Below, one piece after another: positions 11,955 through 22,655 of a stretch of DNA of 64,000 bases (positions are counted from its first letter, which is position 1; each line of letters begins with the position of its first letter). The DNA comes from Sphaerulina vaccinii (Eukaryota > Ascomycota > Dothideomycetes > Mycosphaerellales > Mycosphaerellaceae), in the NCBI GenBank assembly GCA_022570795.1, contig JAKUDP010000012.1, forward strand, positions 248,001-312,000. Direction: 5' to 3'. The notes beneath the pieces were generated by a model that was not told the origin of the DNA, made no database searches, and saw only the letters and a list, made by a program, of their open reading frames with translations. The position numbers and the translations under genes were made by a program.

Positions 11955-13037
11955 ATGTTCGCCCGACCTCTCCTCCGCACCATCAAGGCGACCAGCACGG
12001 GAAGTAGATATGGAAGTGTCTTCTCACGATCGATTCACATCTACCGCGATGTCGCAGACATCCGCAAGCGCCGTAGAGGTCTCCTACAAGGCGGAGAAAC
12101 GGTCGGCTTCGTTCCTACTATGGGCGCTCTCCACGATGGACACATGTCGTTAGTCAGAGCCGCAGCGAAAGAGAACAGCAGCGTCTTCGTGTCCATCTAC
12201 GTCAATCCCACACAATTCGGCCTGAACGAGGACCTCGACAGCTACCCAAAGACATGGCAGAGCGATTTGGAGAAGCTGGAAGACCTGCAGAAGGAACTGA
12301 AGGATGAAGGGTATGGCAGAATCGATACTGTCTTTGCACCGACGACGAAGACTATGTATCCGACTCTTCCTCCTGACTCGAGTATACCAGGTCAAGGTTC
12401 TTTTGTCACGATCACACCTCTGGGGAACTTGCTGGAAGGCAAGACGAGGCCTGTCTTCTTTCGAGGAGTGGCTACGGTGTGCATGAAACTGTTCAACATC
12501 GTTCAAGCGGATCGCGTGTACTTTGGGCAGAAAGACGTGCAGCAGACTGTAGTTATCAGGAGGCTGGTCGAGGATTTCCATCTAGGCTGTGAAGTGCGCA
12601 TTCTGCCTACTGAAAGAGAAGTGAGTGGGCTAGCGAGGAGTAGCAGGAATGCCTACCTAGGGACGAGAAGGAGAGAAGCTGGTCTTGTGCTTTACAAAGC
12701 TCTGGACAAAGCACAGGCAGCGTACAACGCAGGTTCAACGAAAAGAGATGATATCTTGACGCATGCGTGGGCTGAGATCAATGCAAGACAACTGGCGCAG
12801 GAAGAAAAGCCGGAAGAAGAGAGAGCCATGTTCGAAGTGGACTACATCTCGCTGGCGGATCCGGACACTATGGAAGAAGTGGACAATGTTGATGTCAGTA
12901 AAGGCGCGGTACTGAGTGGTGCGGTCAAGATGCTGCCTCTTGAAACCACACGACAAGGAGAAACGCTTGGTCTAGGAGATGACAAGGTGCCAGTTCGACT
13001 GATCGACAACTTCATCTTGCCAGTGAAGGCCCATTGA
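11955..13037 (+). CDS. PAN6: pantothenate synthetase (pantoate-beta-alanine ligase)
   Basis: Joins pantoate and beta-alanine, using ATP, to make pantothenate, the precursor of coenzyme A. The 360-aa intronless protein has an Arg/Ser-rich N terminus (first ~28 residues), which could be a mitochondrial presequence. The catalytic domain follows: VPTMGALHDGH at 53-63 contains the ATP-binding HxGH-type motif (HDGH, 60-63). The NPTQFG segment and the GQKDVQQ segment belong to the pantoate and ATP site, and the SSRNAYL motif serves the role of KMSKS. The length fits fungal homologues, which carry inserts compared with the roughly 280-aa bacterial enzyme. It is divergent from DBP7. Confidence 0.95.
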   Translation: MFARPLLRTIKATSTGSRYGSVFSRSIHIYRDVADIRKRRRGLLQGGETVGFVPTMGALHDGHMSLVRAAAKENSSVFVSIYVNPTQFGLNEDLDSYPKTWQSDLEKLEDLQKELKDEGYGRIDTVFAPTTKTMYPTLPPDSSIPGQGSFVTITPLGNLLEGKTRPVFFRGVATVCMKLFNIVQADRVYFGQKDVQQTVVIRRLVEDFHLGCEVRILPTEREVSGLARSSRNAYLGTRRREAGLVLYKALDKAQAAYNAGSTKRDDILTHAWAEINARQLAQEEKPEEERAMFEVDYISLADPDTMEEVDNVDVSKGAVLSGAVKMLPLETTRQGETLGLGDDKVPVRLIDNFILPVKAH

Positions 13038-13828
13038 GAGATGTCAGAACATCTGGAAGTAGCCAGATGTACATTCCAGCTCGACTACATGACCCACGAA
13101 ATGACTGGGGACATCGCAACCCCATTCAGGCACCGCTGACCTCTGCCTCACCTTTGCCTCACCTTGCTGCCTTGCTGCAACCTTTAGACCAGACTTTGAC
13201 AAGGCGTGTCACTAGTCATCGATGCAGGCGATGCATGTCGATAGAAGCAGCCAGAGCGCGTACGATGGGCTGATTGTCATTTCCCATGGCTTCGAAAGCT
13301 GTCTCCGTTTGCATGCGCCACGAGCTTGCTGAAAACACAGCAACCTTTAGTCGCGTAGCCCAGGATTGGTGAGGCGACAGCATGAATGGGCAGCGAGGAG
13401 AAGTAGGCGCACGTCAGTTGACCAACTCGTGTGGCTTTCAAAGAGCCATACACGCGTCTCCATTCGCGCGCGGTATTGGCTCGCTGAAACGGCAGCGACA
13501 CGAGTCGCATAGTCGGTAGTCGAGCGGACGAGAGCAGGTAGCGAGGAGAAGTATGCGTACGCGGTCCATACAATCGTGGCAGTTGTTGTGCGTGGGACTC
13601 ACAGCAGCAGTACCTAGCGCGACAAGAGACGACCCTGGAAGGAATGGAAGCTTCGAGCAACAGCGCAATGACTGCGACGACCGCCTAAGACACTTATGAC
13701 ATCGATGAGCCATGATCACTCAGTCGAGCTGCGAGTATGACAGCGGGACTACTGACCTTTCGTTGAGATATATACTCACACCACTATGCCCTCGCATTTC
13801 AATCAAGATCATCTCCAGTGCTACCACA
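13038..13828. other. intergenic, promoter of ankyrin gene
   Basis: This 0.8 kb lies between two plus-strand genes and has no convincing ORF. A TATA-like gatatatact lies at 13767-13776, about 55 nt before the ATG at 13829, a typical spacing for a fungal core promoter. Confidence 0.5.
13767..13776 (+). promoter_or_regulatory. TATA-like box
   Basis: The sequence gatatatact sits about 55 nt upstream of the ATG of the ankyrin-repeat gene. Position and composition fit a TATA element; nothing else confirms it. Confidence 0.35.
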
Positions 13829-14702
13829 ATGCCTAAGGCTCACGCACACACTTTTCCGGACGATGGCAACCTCGTGCAAGTATCTGTAATCGACAGCAAG
13901 GCCCAGCTCCGAAGCTCCACATTACCACTTCATCAGGCTGTCGAGGAGGATGATATGATGACTATCGAAAGCTTACTTGTCAAGCACGATTCAAATGAGC
14001 CGGACAAGACACGCCGGACTCCCTTGTTCATAGCTGCCTTGAAAGGCTATCAAGATATCGCACAGCTGCTGCTCGACCATGGCGCGAATCCGAAGTGGCA
14101 AGACAAGGACGGTCTGACTCCACTTCATGTTGCCGCAAAGGAAGGAGGGACAAGTTCACATTGTGCGAATACTTCTCTCGACAAAAGGCATCACGCCAGA
14201 CCCTCTCGACAACCAAGGCGCTACACCACTTCATGCTGCAGCTAGAGCCGGTGCCGCAGATATAGTTCAATTGCTACTCAATACTGGCCTCGTGGACCCA
14301 GACACGAAAGATCACAACCTAGCATCACCCTTACATCGAGCTTGTCGAAGAGGTCACGCCGAAGTTGTTTCGGTTCTTCTCGCCACCAAGAACGTCGACA
14401 TCAATGCCAAAGACAACTACGGCGACTCTCCACTATACTGTGCAGCATCACATGGTGCCGCAGACATAGTAAGGGCATTGTTATCAACCCCAGGCGTGGA
14501 TGTGAACTCTATAAGCAAGGATGGTGCAACAGCACTACACGGCGCCGCGCAGTTCGGACATTTCGACGTCGTCCGACAACTACTTGCCATGAGTGATCTG
14601 GATGTGAATGTGAAGGATGATGATGGCGATACAGCTCTCGATATGGCAGCAGAACATGGTCACGTAGAGATTGTGCAGCTGCTTGGCGGCAATAGTCTCT
14701 GA
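13829..14702 (+). pseudogene. ankyrin-repeat protein gene broken by a frameshift
   Basis: The ATG at 13829 (MPKAHAHTFPDDG) opens a frame with ankyrin repeats (TPLFIAALKGYQDIAQLLLD, then GLTPLHVAAKEG). At 14138-14145 the sequence AAGG is present twice in tandem. After it the first frame leaves the repeat pattern and stops at 14245. The second frame resumes the pattern at once (VHIVRILLS, GATPLHAAARAGAADIVQLL, and three more repeats) to a stop at 14702. Counting only one AAGG unit would keep the 33-residue ankyrin period exactly. So the gene looks like a five-to-seven-repeat ankyrin protein of about 290 aa, disrupted by a 4-bp duplication. It may be a recent null allele or a sequencing error. 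Binding partner unknown. Confidence 0.8.
14138..14145 (+). repeat. 4-bp tandem duplication (AAGG)2
   Basis: Two AAGG units lie side by side inside the ankyrin coding sequence, exactly where the reading frame breaks. Confidence 0.75.
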
Positions 14703-15119
14703 ACATGCTGCGCTGGGGCATGCCTGGAATGAGCGGAGCCTGGCGAGCGTGGTAATTTATAAAGCGTGGAGAGCGCAGAGGCAATGTGGTGGCAAGTAGA
14801 TGTCCTTCGGCAACTACCCGTTGCTAATGATCTGTACTGAAGCTTGAGGGACAGCCCAGCCGCTTTGCGATGCAGCCAAGGCTAATGTCAACTTCTAGAG
14901 TTTTGAAGGCGAGGCATGATTAGCATCTCTGCCAATGCACGACAGCTGTGCTGGTAGAAAGCAGTAGTCGGCATAATGGAGCATCGTCCCGTTGCACGAG
15001 AAACTTGGCATGAAAGGTATGGTCGAACAGTGTCTCAGTTCTGGGATGCTTTCAAAGCGATATAGCTTAGAAATCGCCCGAACAACAAGCTCAACTACCA
15101 CCCAAACACATCATCTCCC
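14703..15119. other. convergent intergenic region
   Basis: This 0.4 kb lies between the 3' ends of the ankyrin gene (+) and the amino-acid permease (-). I see nothing beyond expected 3' UTR sequence. Confidence 0.5.
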
Positions 15120-17030
15120 TCACTTATCATGAATGCGTTCGCCCAAATGCGCGTTCAAGTTCGTCTGTACCTGCATGACATCCTCCCTCACAACACTGGC
15201 TCTCCTATCGCTCGCCTTGTCTCTCTTCCTGTTGAGTCCAATGAGATGACCCATCTCGGTCCAGAATCCCACAGGAGGATGAATGAAAGTCTCCTCATAT
15301 GCATCAATGACTGGCCTGTCCCATACCAAATCCGCCTCCGAAGACTTGATCCACTTAGTCTTGTGGATGAACTTCCAGATCAAGAACAGTGGAGGAATAA
15401 ACAGCTGCATGGTGTAGTTAGAGAAGAAGTTGGACACACTCCAAGGCAAATATGAGGTGTAGCCGTAGATACAGCAAACAGTGAACATCCACGCGAGTCC
15501 GAAGTATGCGCAATAAGGTTGCAGGTAGCCAGTGTAAGGCAGTGTCTTTCGGTCCAGGCCTTGGGCTTGGCAGGCTTGATAGAACCGGATGTATGTGATG
15601 CACATTACGATGTAGTTGATCAGACCTCCGCCAGTGACTAGTGAAGCGAACCAGGTAATAGCCACTCGAGAGCCGCCAGAAACTGATACGAAGGAGAGGA
15701 GTGGGAAGACCATAACGCAGGCGAAACAGTAGATCGGTACACCCTTCTTCGTGCAGTGTCGCAGGAACTTTGGCGCTCTGCCTTCGAGGGAGAGGGAGTA
15801 CAAGTTTCGGACTGCGCAGTAAGTGTATGTGTTGCCAGCGGAGAAGATCGAGGTCAAGATGAGCCTGGCTTTCTGTTAGTCTGTGTAGGTTCGAAGGGAG
15901 GAGTTTCGCTTACGCGTTCACAATGTCTGGAAGCACAGAGATTCCAAGGTTGTTCATGGCAATCACGTATGGTGAGGCTTCGGCAGACCCGTTGCTACCA
16001 TTGGTGACAACGTCTGTCAACTTCGGGTCGCGAGAAGGACAGATAATGCCTACGGCAAGAGCTCCACCAATGACTAGAGTATCAAAGTCAGCTGAGTGTC
16101 GAGTTTGACTTGAGACATCAATCACTCACAGAAGATACCGAATCGAACATATACCATCTTGAAGGCAGCCTTGATGTACGTGCGAGGCCTCATAGCTTCA
16201 GCAGCAACAATCGAGATGTACTCCGGGCCGACGACAGTAAAGACGGCTGAGATAAGTCCACCTAAGAAGCCCTCGAAGCGGCCGAGCTCTCCAGTTGCAA
16301 TGTACTCTCGGAAGGCACCTCCCATAGTCCAGTTCCGGAAGCCATACACGTCGCCTGCCGGGTTGCCTCCGACCATCGTAACGAAGGTGAAGAAGAAGAG
16401 CATGAAGATGAGAACGACCTTGCCTCCACTAAGCCAGAACTCGGCCTCACCAAAGGCCCCAACGGCGAGAATGTTGATGAAGGCATATATGCAAATAACG
16501 CCAATGATGATACCTGCAGTCGGTCCAGCTTCCAAGACCACAGGGCTCCAGTATGACAGCACCAGTGTGAATGCCGATATCTCAAAAGGAATCAGAAGAG
16601 CCTCGTAAAAGAAGCTAAACATATATCAGTTATCGATCTTTCAATGCTTCTTGACTATCACTCACAAGTTCCAGCCAACCATGAATCCAAGTGCATCGTC
16701 TACCCAATGACCAGCATGTCGGATGAAGCCTCCACTGACAGGGAAAGCCGTTGTCATTTCAGCGACGCAGTTGTTCACCATTGCCAATACGATACTTTGC
16801 GCCAGATAGGCCAGGAGCAGATTTGCTGCACCTCCATGATACAATCCCGTTCCAATGCTCACGAAGAGTGCAGTACCGATAGAGCCTCCAATAGCAATGA
16901 GCTGAATCTGTCGATTCCCAAGATGACGCTGAAGCTGATCGGAGTTGTCTGCGGAAAAGCCTTCTCCAAAGTTCGGGTCCTGGTCCGAGGCCGAGTCGCC
17001 TTTCTCTTTGTCGCTGTTGAACAGGCCCAT
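15120..17030 (-). CDS. amino-acid permease (APC superfamily, fungal YAT family)
   Basis: Plasma-membrane amino-acid/H+ symporter of 584 aa. Four exons: 17030-16666, 16614-16130, 16073-15914 and 15864-15120. The introns are 49-56 nt with GTGAGT, GTGAGT and GTAAGC donors, and the joins keep one frame. The first membrane segment carries the family signature (LIAIGGSIGTALFVSIG), followed by the MVGWN start of helix 3 and SGGKVVLI. The later segments FTVVGPEYISIVAAEA and SAGNTYTYCAVRNLYSL are typical of the family. About 12 hydrophobic helices are seen, with hydrophilic ends (N-terminal ~45 residues; C-terminal tail from about residue 540). I chose the ATG at 17030 because the upstream in-frame sequence is unlike a permease N terminus. 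Substrate not predictable. Confidence 0.93.
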
Positions 17031-18697
17031 ACTGTATAAGATGTCGAAACAGTAAAATACTGTCTCTATGGATGTCACCGAAAGGAAGCAAAATCGAGCA
17101 GCAGGGCAGACCGATGATCTATTAGTGCCCACGCGACATGTACGCGATCAACCCGGATCCTGAGGCGCAGACGCAGCAGTACCTTAGCGAAGTACAGTAT
17201 AGATAGCGTGCCGCAGCCCGCTTTTGATTCGTTATGGATGCTGCAATTGGTGGCTGTGGTGAAAGTGTTCCTTCGTGTCTGCAAAACTCGACCTGTGCGT
17301 AAGGAGCTCCGCGTTGGGAGTTCGCCGCTGATGACAACCCATGCATACCTGCCGATCTTTGCCTGCGGCAAGAACGCGCTTGAAGCGATTGTGCTTGCCG
17401 TGAGTGGCTGCAGGTGCGGACGAGGTCTGGGTAGGATGGGGACGGTGATGCAGTACTCCACTTTGCATGGCCTGCAAGGCGCTCAATGCTGAACAACAAG
17501 GCCTTGGCGAACTCTATGCTGCAACGTTTTTCACCTGCAAGTCATCTGACAGATCCTACAGACGTTACATTCATTTGCTGCGCCGCGGCAGCAAGTTCAA
17601 GCAAGTCAAGGAAGTGCCAAACAGCATCACAGCAAGAATGAAGCGTCTGACGAGATCGTGGTGGGATTTCTTATCTTGCCAAAGGTTATGCTTGTTCAGC
17701 CGCACGGTCATCGTACTCCTTGTACTACGAACTGCTTCGACAGGCAAAGACAGGAGTTGGTGGTAACGACCACCAGCAGCCTTCATGCCACCGGTGAAGA
17801 CTCTTATCAAGAGCGTGTACGACATATGCCCAGAATGTGGCCTCTAGCCTCTAGCCAGCTACAGTAGGCTGCCCGCCGTGAGGAGAAGACTGCACAACGG
17901 AGCACATCCTTTTTTCAGTAACACCCCTGGATTGCCTATGCTCAGGCAACGAACTTGACTCCTATGCTGAAGAACAGATTATTGCTATGCTGCTGCCGAA
18001 GGTAACGGGCACTTCCAGCAGGTGATGTGAGAAATGCCTCGAAGTGGGAAAGAAGTCCCGGCGAGCCATACCCTAGGCAAAGTGCCATACTCTAAGGGTG
18101 TTAACAGCCCATAGGCAGGACTCTTATCTTCACTTCACCTCGAATACATGTCCGGAGGTATTGCGGAGCATACATGTACAGCTTGGAATGCATCTCGATC
18201 AGGATATGGCTTCGTGTAGGCACAGCCCCGCCAGAGAGTGGATTGAGATTCTGGTTGTGCTGCCGAGCTCTACCGCGTCTCCTGCCCAAACACAACTACG
18301 TCTTCCATCAACACGATGCTCACGACCAATCCTGGTGCCCTCATATCTCTGGTGAGCACATATGGCTGTGCTCATTTACGCCTACACCAGCTTCAAGATC
18401 CGGCAGTCTCTGTGGCTAGACCTTCGCACTATGTCGATTCGGTAGCGATGATGCATCCGGCACAGGCCATAGTCTCTGCTACTCTGCAGCTCCGGCGGAC
18501 AGAACATATGGCGATCTAGGCAGCGCGAACGTGTTGTCTCTATAAGACTGAGCTTCCTTCGATCAACCATCGCCGTTTGTGTGGCTTGGCGCTTCAGCAC
18601 CACAGTCGACATGACAGCGTGGCATCGGGAGAGTTCAAAAAAGCCGGCATTCATCTGGTCGTGATCTGACTTGTCATTTTATTGAAATTGCTTTTGC
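17031..18697. other. gene-poor 1.7 kb
   Basis: This stretch covers the promoter of the permease (right of 17030) and the 3' end of the ACS transporter (left of 18698). Many short ORFs overlap on both strands; the longest are under 130 codons and lack domain-like patterns. I see no RNA gene. Confidence 0.5.
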
Positions 18698-20290
18698 TCA
18701 TACAGTCAACCTGAAGCCCTCCTGACCTTCTATCAGAATCTCTCCACGGTCGGCCTTTCTGTTTAGCCTTGGGTACAGCCAGAAGTTCTTCGCGACGATG
18801 AGGACGCTCGACGCGTTCATTATGATAACCGTGATCAAGGCAGGCTTGTAGCCAGGTGAGTCTTGTTGGCGAAAGATGGTGGCGGCTATGATGCCACTGA
18901 TACCACTACCTCCGACTAGCACAGCACTTGCGACCGATCGTTTCGTCTGGCCAACGATGTTGTTGTGCATATACGTGATGATCGTGGGCACATTCGTGTT
19001 GCCAGCTGCGACTCCCAGAAAGGTTCCAGCATAGCGAGCATTTGGATTCTTCACAAACCCGATCATAACCAGGCCGACGAGAGCTACGGTAGCGTTGAAG
19101 ATGACAATATGTCCTCGAATCCGCCATTTGTCTCCAATCCAGGCTGCAATGAGCATCCAGGGAGCTGCGACTGCGTAGGGTGGGAAAGATAGGATCTGTG
19201 CGTTCTTCGTCGTGTATCCGAAATCGTCCTCGAGAATGATTGGCAAGAACAAGCTGAAGGAGTACGTTACTGTGGCAGCAACCAAGTATAGCCACGCCCA
19301 CTCGATCACCTTCCAATCACCTGCAAATCGCAGAACATTCCGCAAGGTCATCTCATCGTTGGAAACGTCACCTCTGTCCCTCTCAAGACGCTCCACGACA
19401 ATGCGAGCCTCTTCTGCAGACAGGAACGGCTTGCGAGAGAATAAGCCCGGCTTCGTGGCAACATCCGGGAAAGGAACGAGTATGAATGTTGCAAGCGCAC
19501 CAATGGCGATAGTGATCAGACCTTCGATGATGAATCTGAGACCAGATGTTAGCGACATAGCCTTGATCAATTTTGAGATGAACGACTCACATCCAACGCC
19601 AGCCCTCAAGCCCCCCGCCACGAATCTGGCTCAGACCATATCCAAGAACGTTCGCGAGACCAGAGGCCAAGGTGGCTATCATGAAGAAGATACTGAACCT
19701 CTTTTGGATCTCGAATCGCACATACCAGCATGACAGCAAGTAGACCTAGCAGAATGTCAGAGCAAGAATGGCCTCCTTCAGTCAGATATTTCACTTACAG
19801 CTCCAGGATAGAATCCAGCCTCCAACGCTCCAAGCACAACTCTACAGCCAAGCAATTCCGTCCAAGTATGCGTAAAGCCACAACACATTCCCAGAATCCC
19901 GAACAAGACAACCAACACAGGTAGCCAGATCGCAGGTCCTACTCTCCGCAGAACGATATTCGAGGGAAGTTCTAGCAGAACATACGGAATGAAGAAAACC
20001 AGCGTAACAATCGAGTACCTGCTTCCGATGTTGAGACCGAGATCCTCATTCGCTCCAGCAACTCGAGCATTGGCTACGTTCGTTCGATCGATGAGACAGA
20101 AAGAGTACATTGCAGCTAGAATGGGCAGGAGTCTGAGATCTATGCGGCGGATTATGCGTCGTGTTTCTTTATCGTCTGGGATATCTTGTTGTGTTGCTTC
20201 GAGGTCGGAGTCGGAACGGTTCGAGTGTGTTCTCTCACTCTTGGAGATGTCTTCTATGCCGTTCTGTGGTATTATCTTAGTATTTGGCAT
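18698..20290 (-). CDS. MFS transporter, anion:cation symporter (ACS/Dal5-Tna1) family
   Basis: Membrane transporter of 494 aa, probably for an organic anion such as a vitamin or carboxylate. Three exons: 20290-19799, 19745-19591 and 19535-18698, with introns of 53 and 55 nt (GTAAGT and GTGAGT donors). Family marks are DLRLLPILAAMYSFCLIDRT with NVANAR after it at the first helix, LELPSN in helix 2-3, EAGFYPGA ending exon 1, then YLLSCWYVRFEIQKRFS and RWIFIIEG across the second splice. Such proteins include the nicotinate carrier Tna1 and allantoate permease Dal5. The exact substrate cannot be told. The N-terminal 45 residues are hydrophilic and cytosolic. Confidence 0.92.
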
Positions 20291-21100
20291 GATCTATACC
20301 GGACTGAGAAAGATCATACCGCATCTCTTTCCGGTAGAGAAGCATCTTTCTCAACATCTTTTTCGTGTGACATTGTGATGAAGCTGTATTTGACACGGAA
20401 GGTGGTCAATGGAACAGGGTACGAAGGAAGAAGCGTAGCATGTGTCCTGACTTGCAGAGCGGTATGTTGTTGATCAGACCTGTAGTGTCGTCGATTCCGG
20501 CGAATTGGATGAGATCACTGGGCTGAACTTTGTGTATAGCTTGTGTGCTGGCGGTGTTCTGTGCATACCTAAATGAGTAAATGATATACATGTAAGCATG
20601 TTGCCGGTACTGATCATCCTTGCCTACCAGATAATCTACACACTCAATTGCTCCTCGAATCGACTCTATTTGAACCTTGGTATGCCTCCGTTTGTTTCTT
20701 ATCTTTCATCAACATCATACACGTACTGCTTCAATGCACTATTCGTCGAGTCGCCTTCGGTCTGCTGACAGCGAGAATGCTGTATGCTGCATATCGCTTA
20801 CATACAAAGCAAGAAGTCCGCCCCAGTCACATGGCATCCATCAAGGATCGGAGAAGCAGCGTGCTCGAAGCAGCCATTGTTCGGGACCAAAGCCGTCGGG
20901 AAGGAGTGCTCTGATGCATATGAAGCAAGAGTCGGTAGCAAACGGACGGGTTATGGGCTAGAGTCGCACACACCCCGCACAGAGTGTTGTGTAAAACGCA
21001 TTGCGAGACCAATGGTAGCATATGATCCCGGCAAGCCAAGCACTTTCTGCAGTAGCAGATATACCACTTGCCAACCTGAACGGACGAGGACTGCATCGAT
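20291..21100. other. intergenic, transporter promoter
   Basis: This 0.8 kb lies upstream of the ACS transporter and downstream of the glycosyltransferase gene, both minus strand. Short ORFs only. Confidence 0.5.
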
Positions 21101-22264
21101 CTACGCAGCATCGTGATCTGGATAACTGTCGACCACATACTTGCTTCCCGAAAGCAGACTGTCCAGATTGATCAGAACACTCTGCCTTATCGAGTGCTTA
21201 GCTTTCTCCTTCTCCGGCAAAGCTTCAGGATCGGCTTCAGCGTCAGCTGCGAACGTGGCGATGTCGAAGAGGGATGGCCTCGCAGTATAGCATTTGTGCG
21301 GCCTGTATCCATTGGCCCCACGACACCATTGTCCAAGCGCATCGTCGATTGTACTTTCAACTTTGAACAGACTGAGGTCGTTCAGGAGAGCACGAGCACC
21401 TCTTTGTGAGACAGCCAAAGCGCTGATGCAAGTCCCACTCGTCACCGGAAACACGATACGAGTATGGTTCCGGTATGATCGAAAGTCATCTTGTGGCTCC
21501 TTCGCTAAGTGCTGAGGCTCAGGCACTGTCTTGTCCTTGATGATGACACGCCGTGTACCCTCAGCATCGCGTAGAGCCATGGTGCAGTGTCCCAGCCAGA
21601 GCACTTCCCAGTCATCGCCGTACGGAGAGAACTTCTGACCTGGCGTCATTGGCAGTTTCTCAAAGTCGTAACCTTCTTCTTTGCCGGTCATCTTTTTCAG
21701 TTCCTCCTGGGTATGCGGCTTGTGATGCTGCAACGTATTGACAGACTTAGCGAAGCCTTTCAGCTGGGATCGCAATCGTGCATCGAAATCAATGTCATCC
21801 TCTAGTACTAGCGCAGATGAGATGTTGTGTTGCACAATCCACTGCAGCGTATCCATGTGGCTTCTCCATGCACCGATATGTGATTTCGGCAATCGCTTCA
21901 ATCCTCCCGCAGGAAACACTTTATCTTCGACATCGACACCTCGAGTGGCTTCCTTGAACTCGACATCGAAATCCAGTGCTGCAGCGGCCAGCGTCGTTCG
22001 ATCTCGGCGGTCTTTTCGTTCTTTGAGATTCAAGGCAAATATGCTTTCGAAACCGAGGGTGGCGTTGTCGATGTCGTGAAGGAGATGGTCTTTCGGTATC
22101 GTGAGGATCTCAGCTCTGGCATCTCCAGATATCGCTGATTGCGGTGGAGAACTTCTCGTCAAGCTTGAGAATAAGAACCAGAACAACGATGTCAAGGCAA
22201 TAGTAGTAAGTATCGGACGCGAACTCAGGGCTGTCTGTGCATCAAAGTGCCGTTTGCTCGACAT
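21101..22264 (-). CDS. glycosyltransferase family 25-like type II membrane protein
   Basis: Likely Golgi-lumenal glycosyltransferase of the GT25 (LPS-biosynthesis-like) family, 387 aa, intronless. A single signal-anchor helix lies at about residues 18-35 after a short N-terminal tail, giving type II topology. The catalytic domain begins with the family start pattern IFALNLKERKDRR (75-87), followed by the region ending KSHIGAWRSHMD and then ALVLEDDIDFD (151-161), whose acidic EDD takes the DxD role in metal/nucleotide-sugar binding. Further on, SGTCISALAVSQRGARALL is the conserved C-terminal half motif. Fungal members are widespread but donor and acceptor sugars are mostly unknown. One or two N-glycosylation sites (NAT, NIS) are seen. 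Confidence 0.88.
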   Translation of the reverse strand: MSSKRHFDAQTALSSRPILTTIALTSLFWFLFSSLTRSSPPQSAISGDARAEILTIPKDHLLHDIDNATLGFESIFALNLKERKDRRDRTTLAAAALDFDVEFKEATRGVDVEDKVFPAGGLKRLPKSHIGAWRSHMDTLQWIVQHNISSALVLEDDIDFDARLRSQLKGFAKSVNTLQHHKPHTQEELKKMTGKEEGYDFEKLPMTPGQKFSPYGDDWEVLWLGHCTMALRDAEGTRRVIIKDKTVPEPQHLAKEPQDDFRSYRNHTRIVFPVTSGTCISALAVSQRGARALLNDLSLFKVESTIDDALGQWCRGANGYRPHKCYTARPSLFDIATFAADAEADPEALPEKEKAKHSIRQSVLINLDSLLSGSKYVVDSYPDHDAA

Positions 22265-22655
22265 CGTGAAAGACGTCGCAAGCTGAACCGCGTCGCGACG
22301 CGTGAGTAGAAACTTACATGGAACGGACTGTAGAGGGAGTTTGGGACTGTCAGTATTCTTTATTATTAGGTGCTCCTAGAATACGAGATCTAGTGTTCGT
22401 ACAGAAACCCCTGGGGGGCACCAAATAGGAAAGGAGGCTAAATCTTGTGGTTGTCGGCATGCACATGGCGTGAATGTATGGTGCTGAAGAAACACGGTGG
22501 AGGTTCAGGGCTGATTTTTGGCTGATTTTGAGTTTGGCGCGTACCACAGCCCAGATTTGAAGCTAATGCCAAGCGATAGTCTCCTGCAGCTTGAGCCGGA
22601 GACGCAGTGCTCTAGCAAACATAAGCATATCATGATGCGCTTAAGTATGCTACGA
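22265..22655. other. intergenic region
   Basis: This 0.4 kb lies between the glycosyltransferase promoter side and the 3' end of the 1040-aa gene. It has no coding signal; a short AT-rich patch (ttctttattattagg) sits near 22360. Confidence 0.45.

Noticed and set aside
5000..20300. nutrient transporter 'cluster' (sugar, amino acid, ACS)
   Set aside because: The three transporters are separated by unrelated housekeeping genes and a plus-strand pair, so clustering is not supported.
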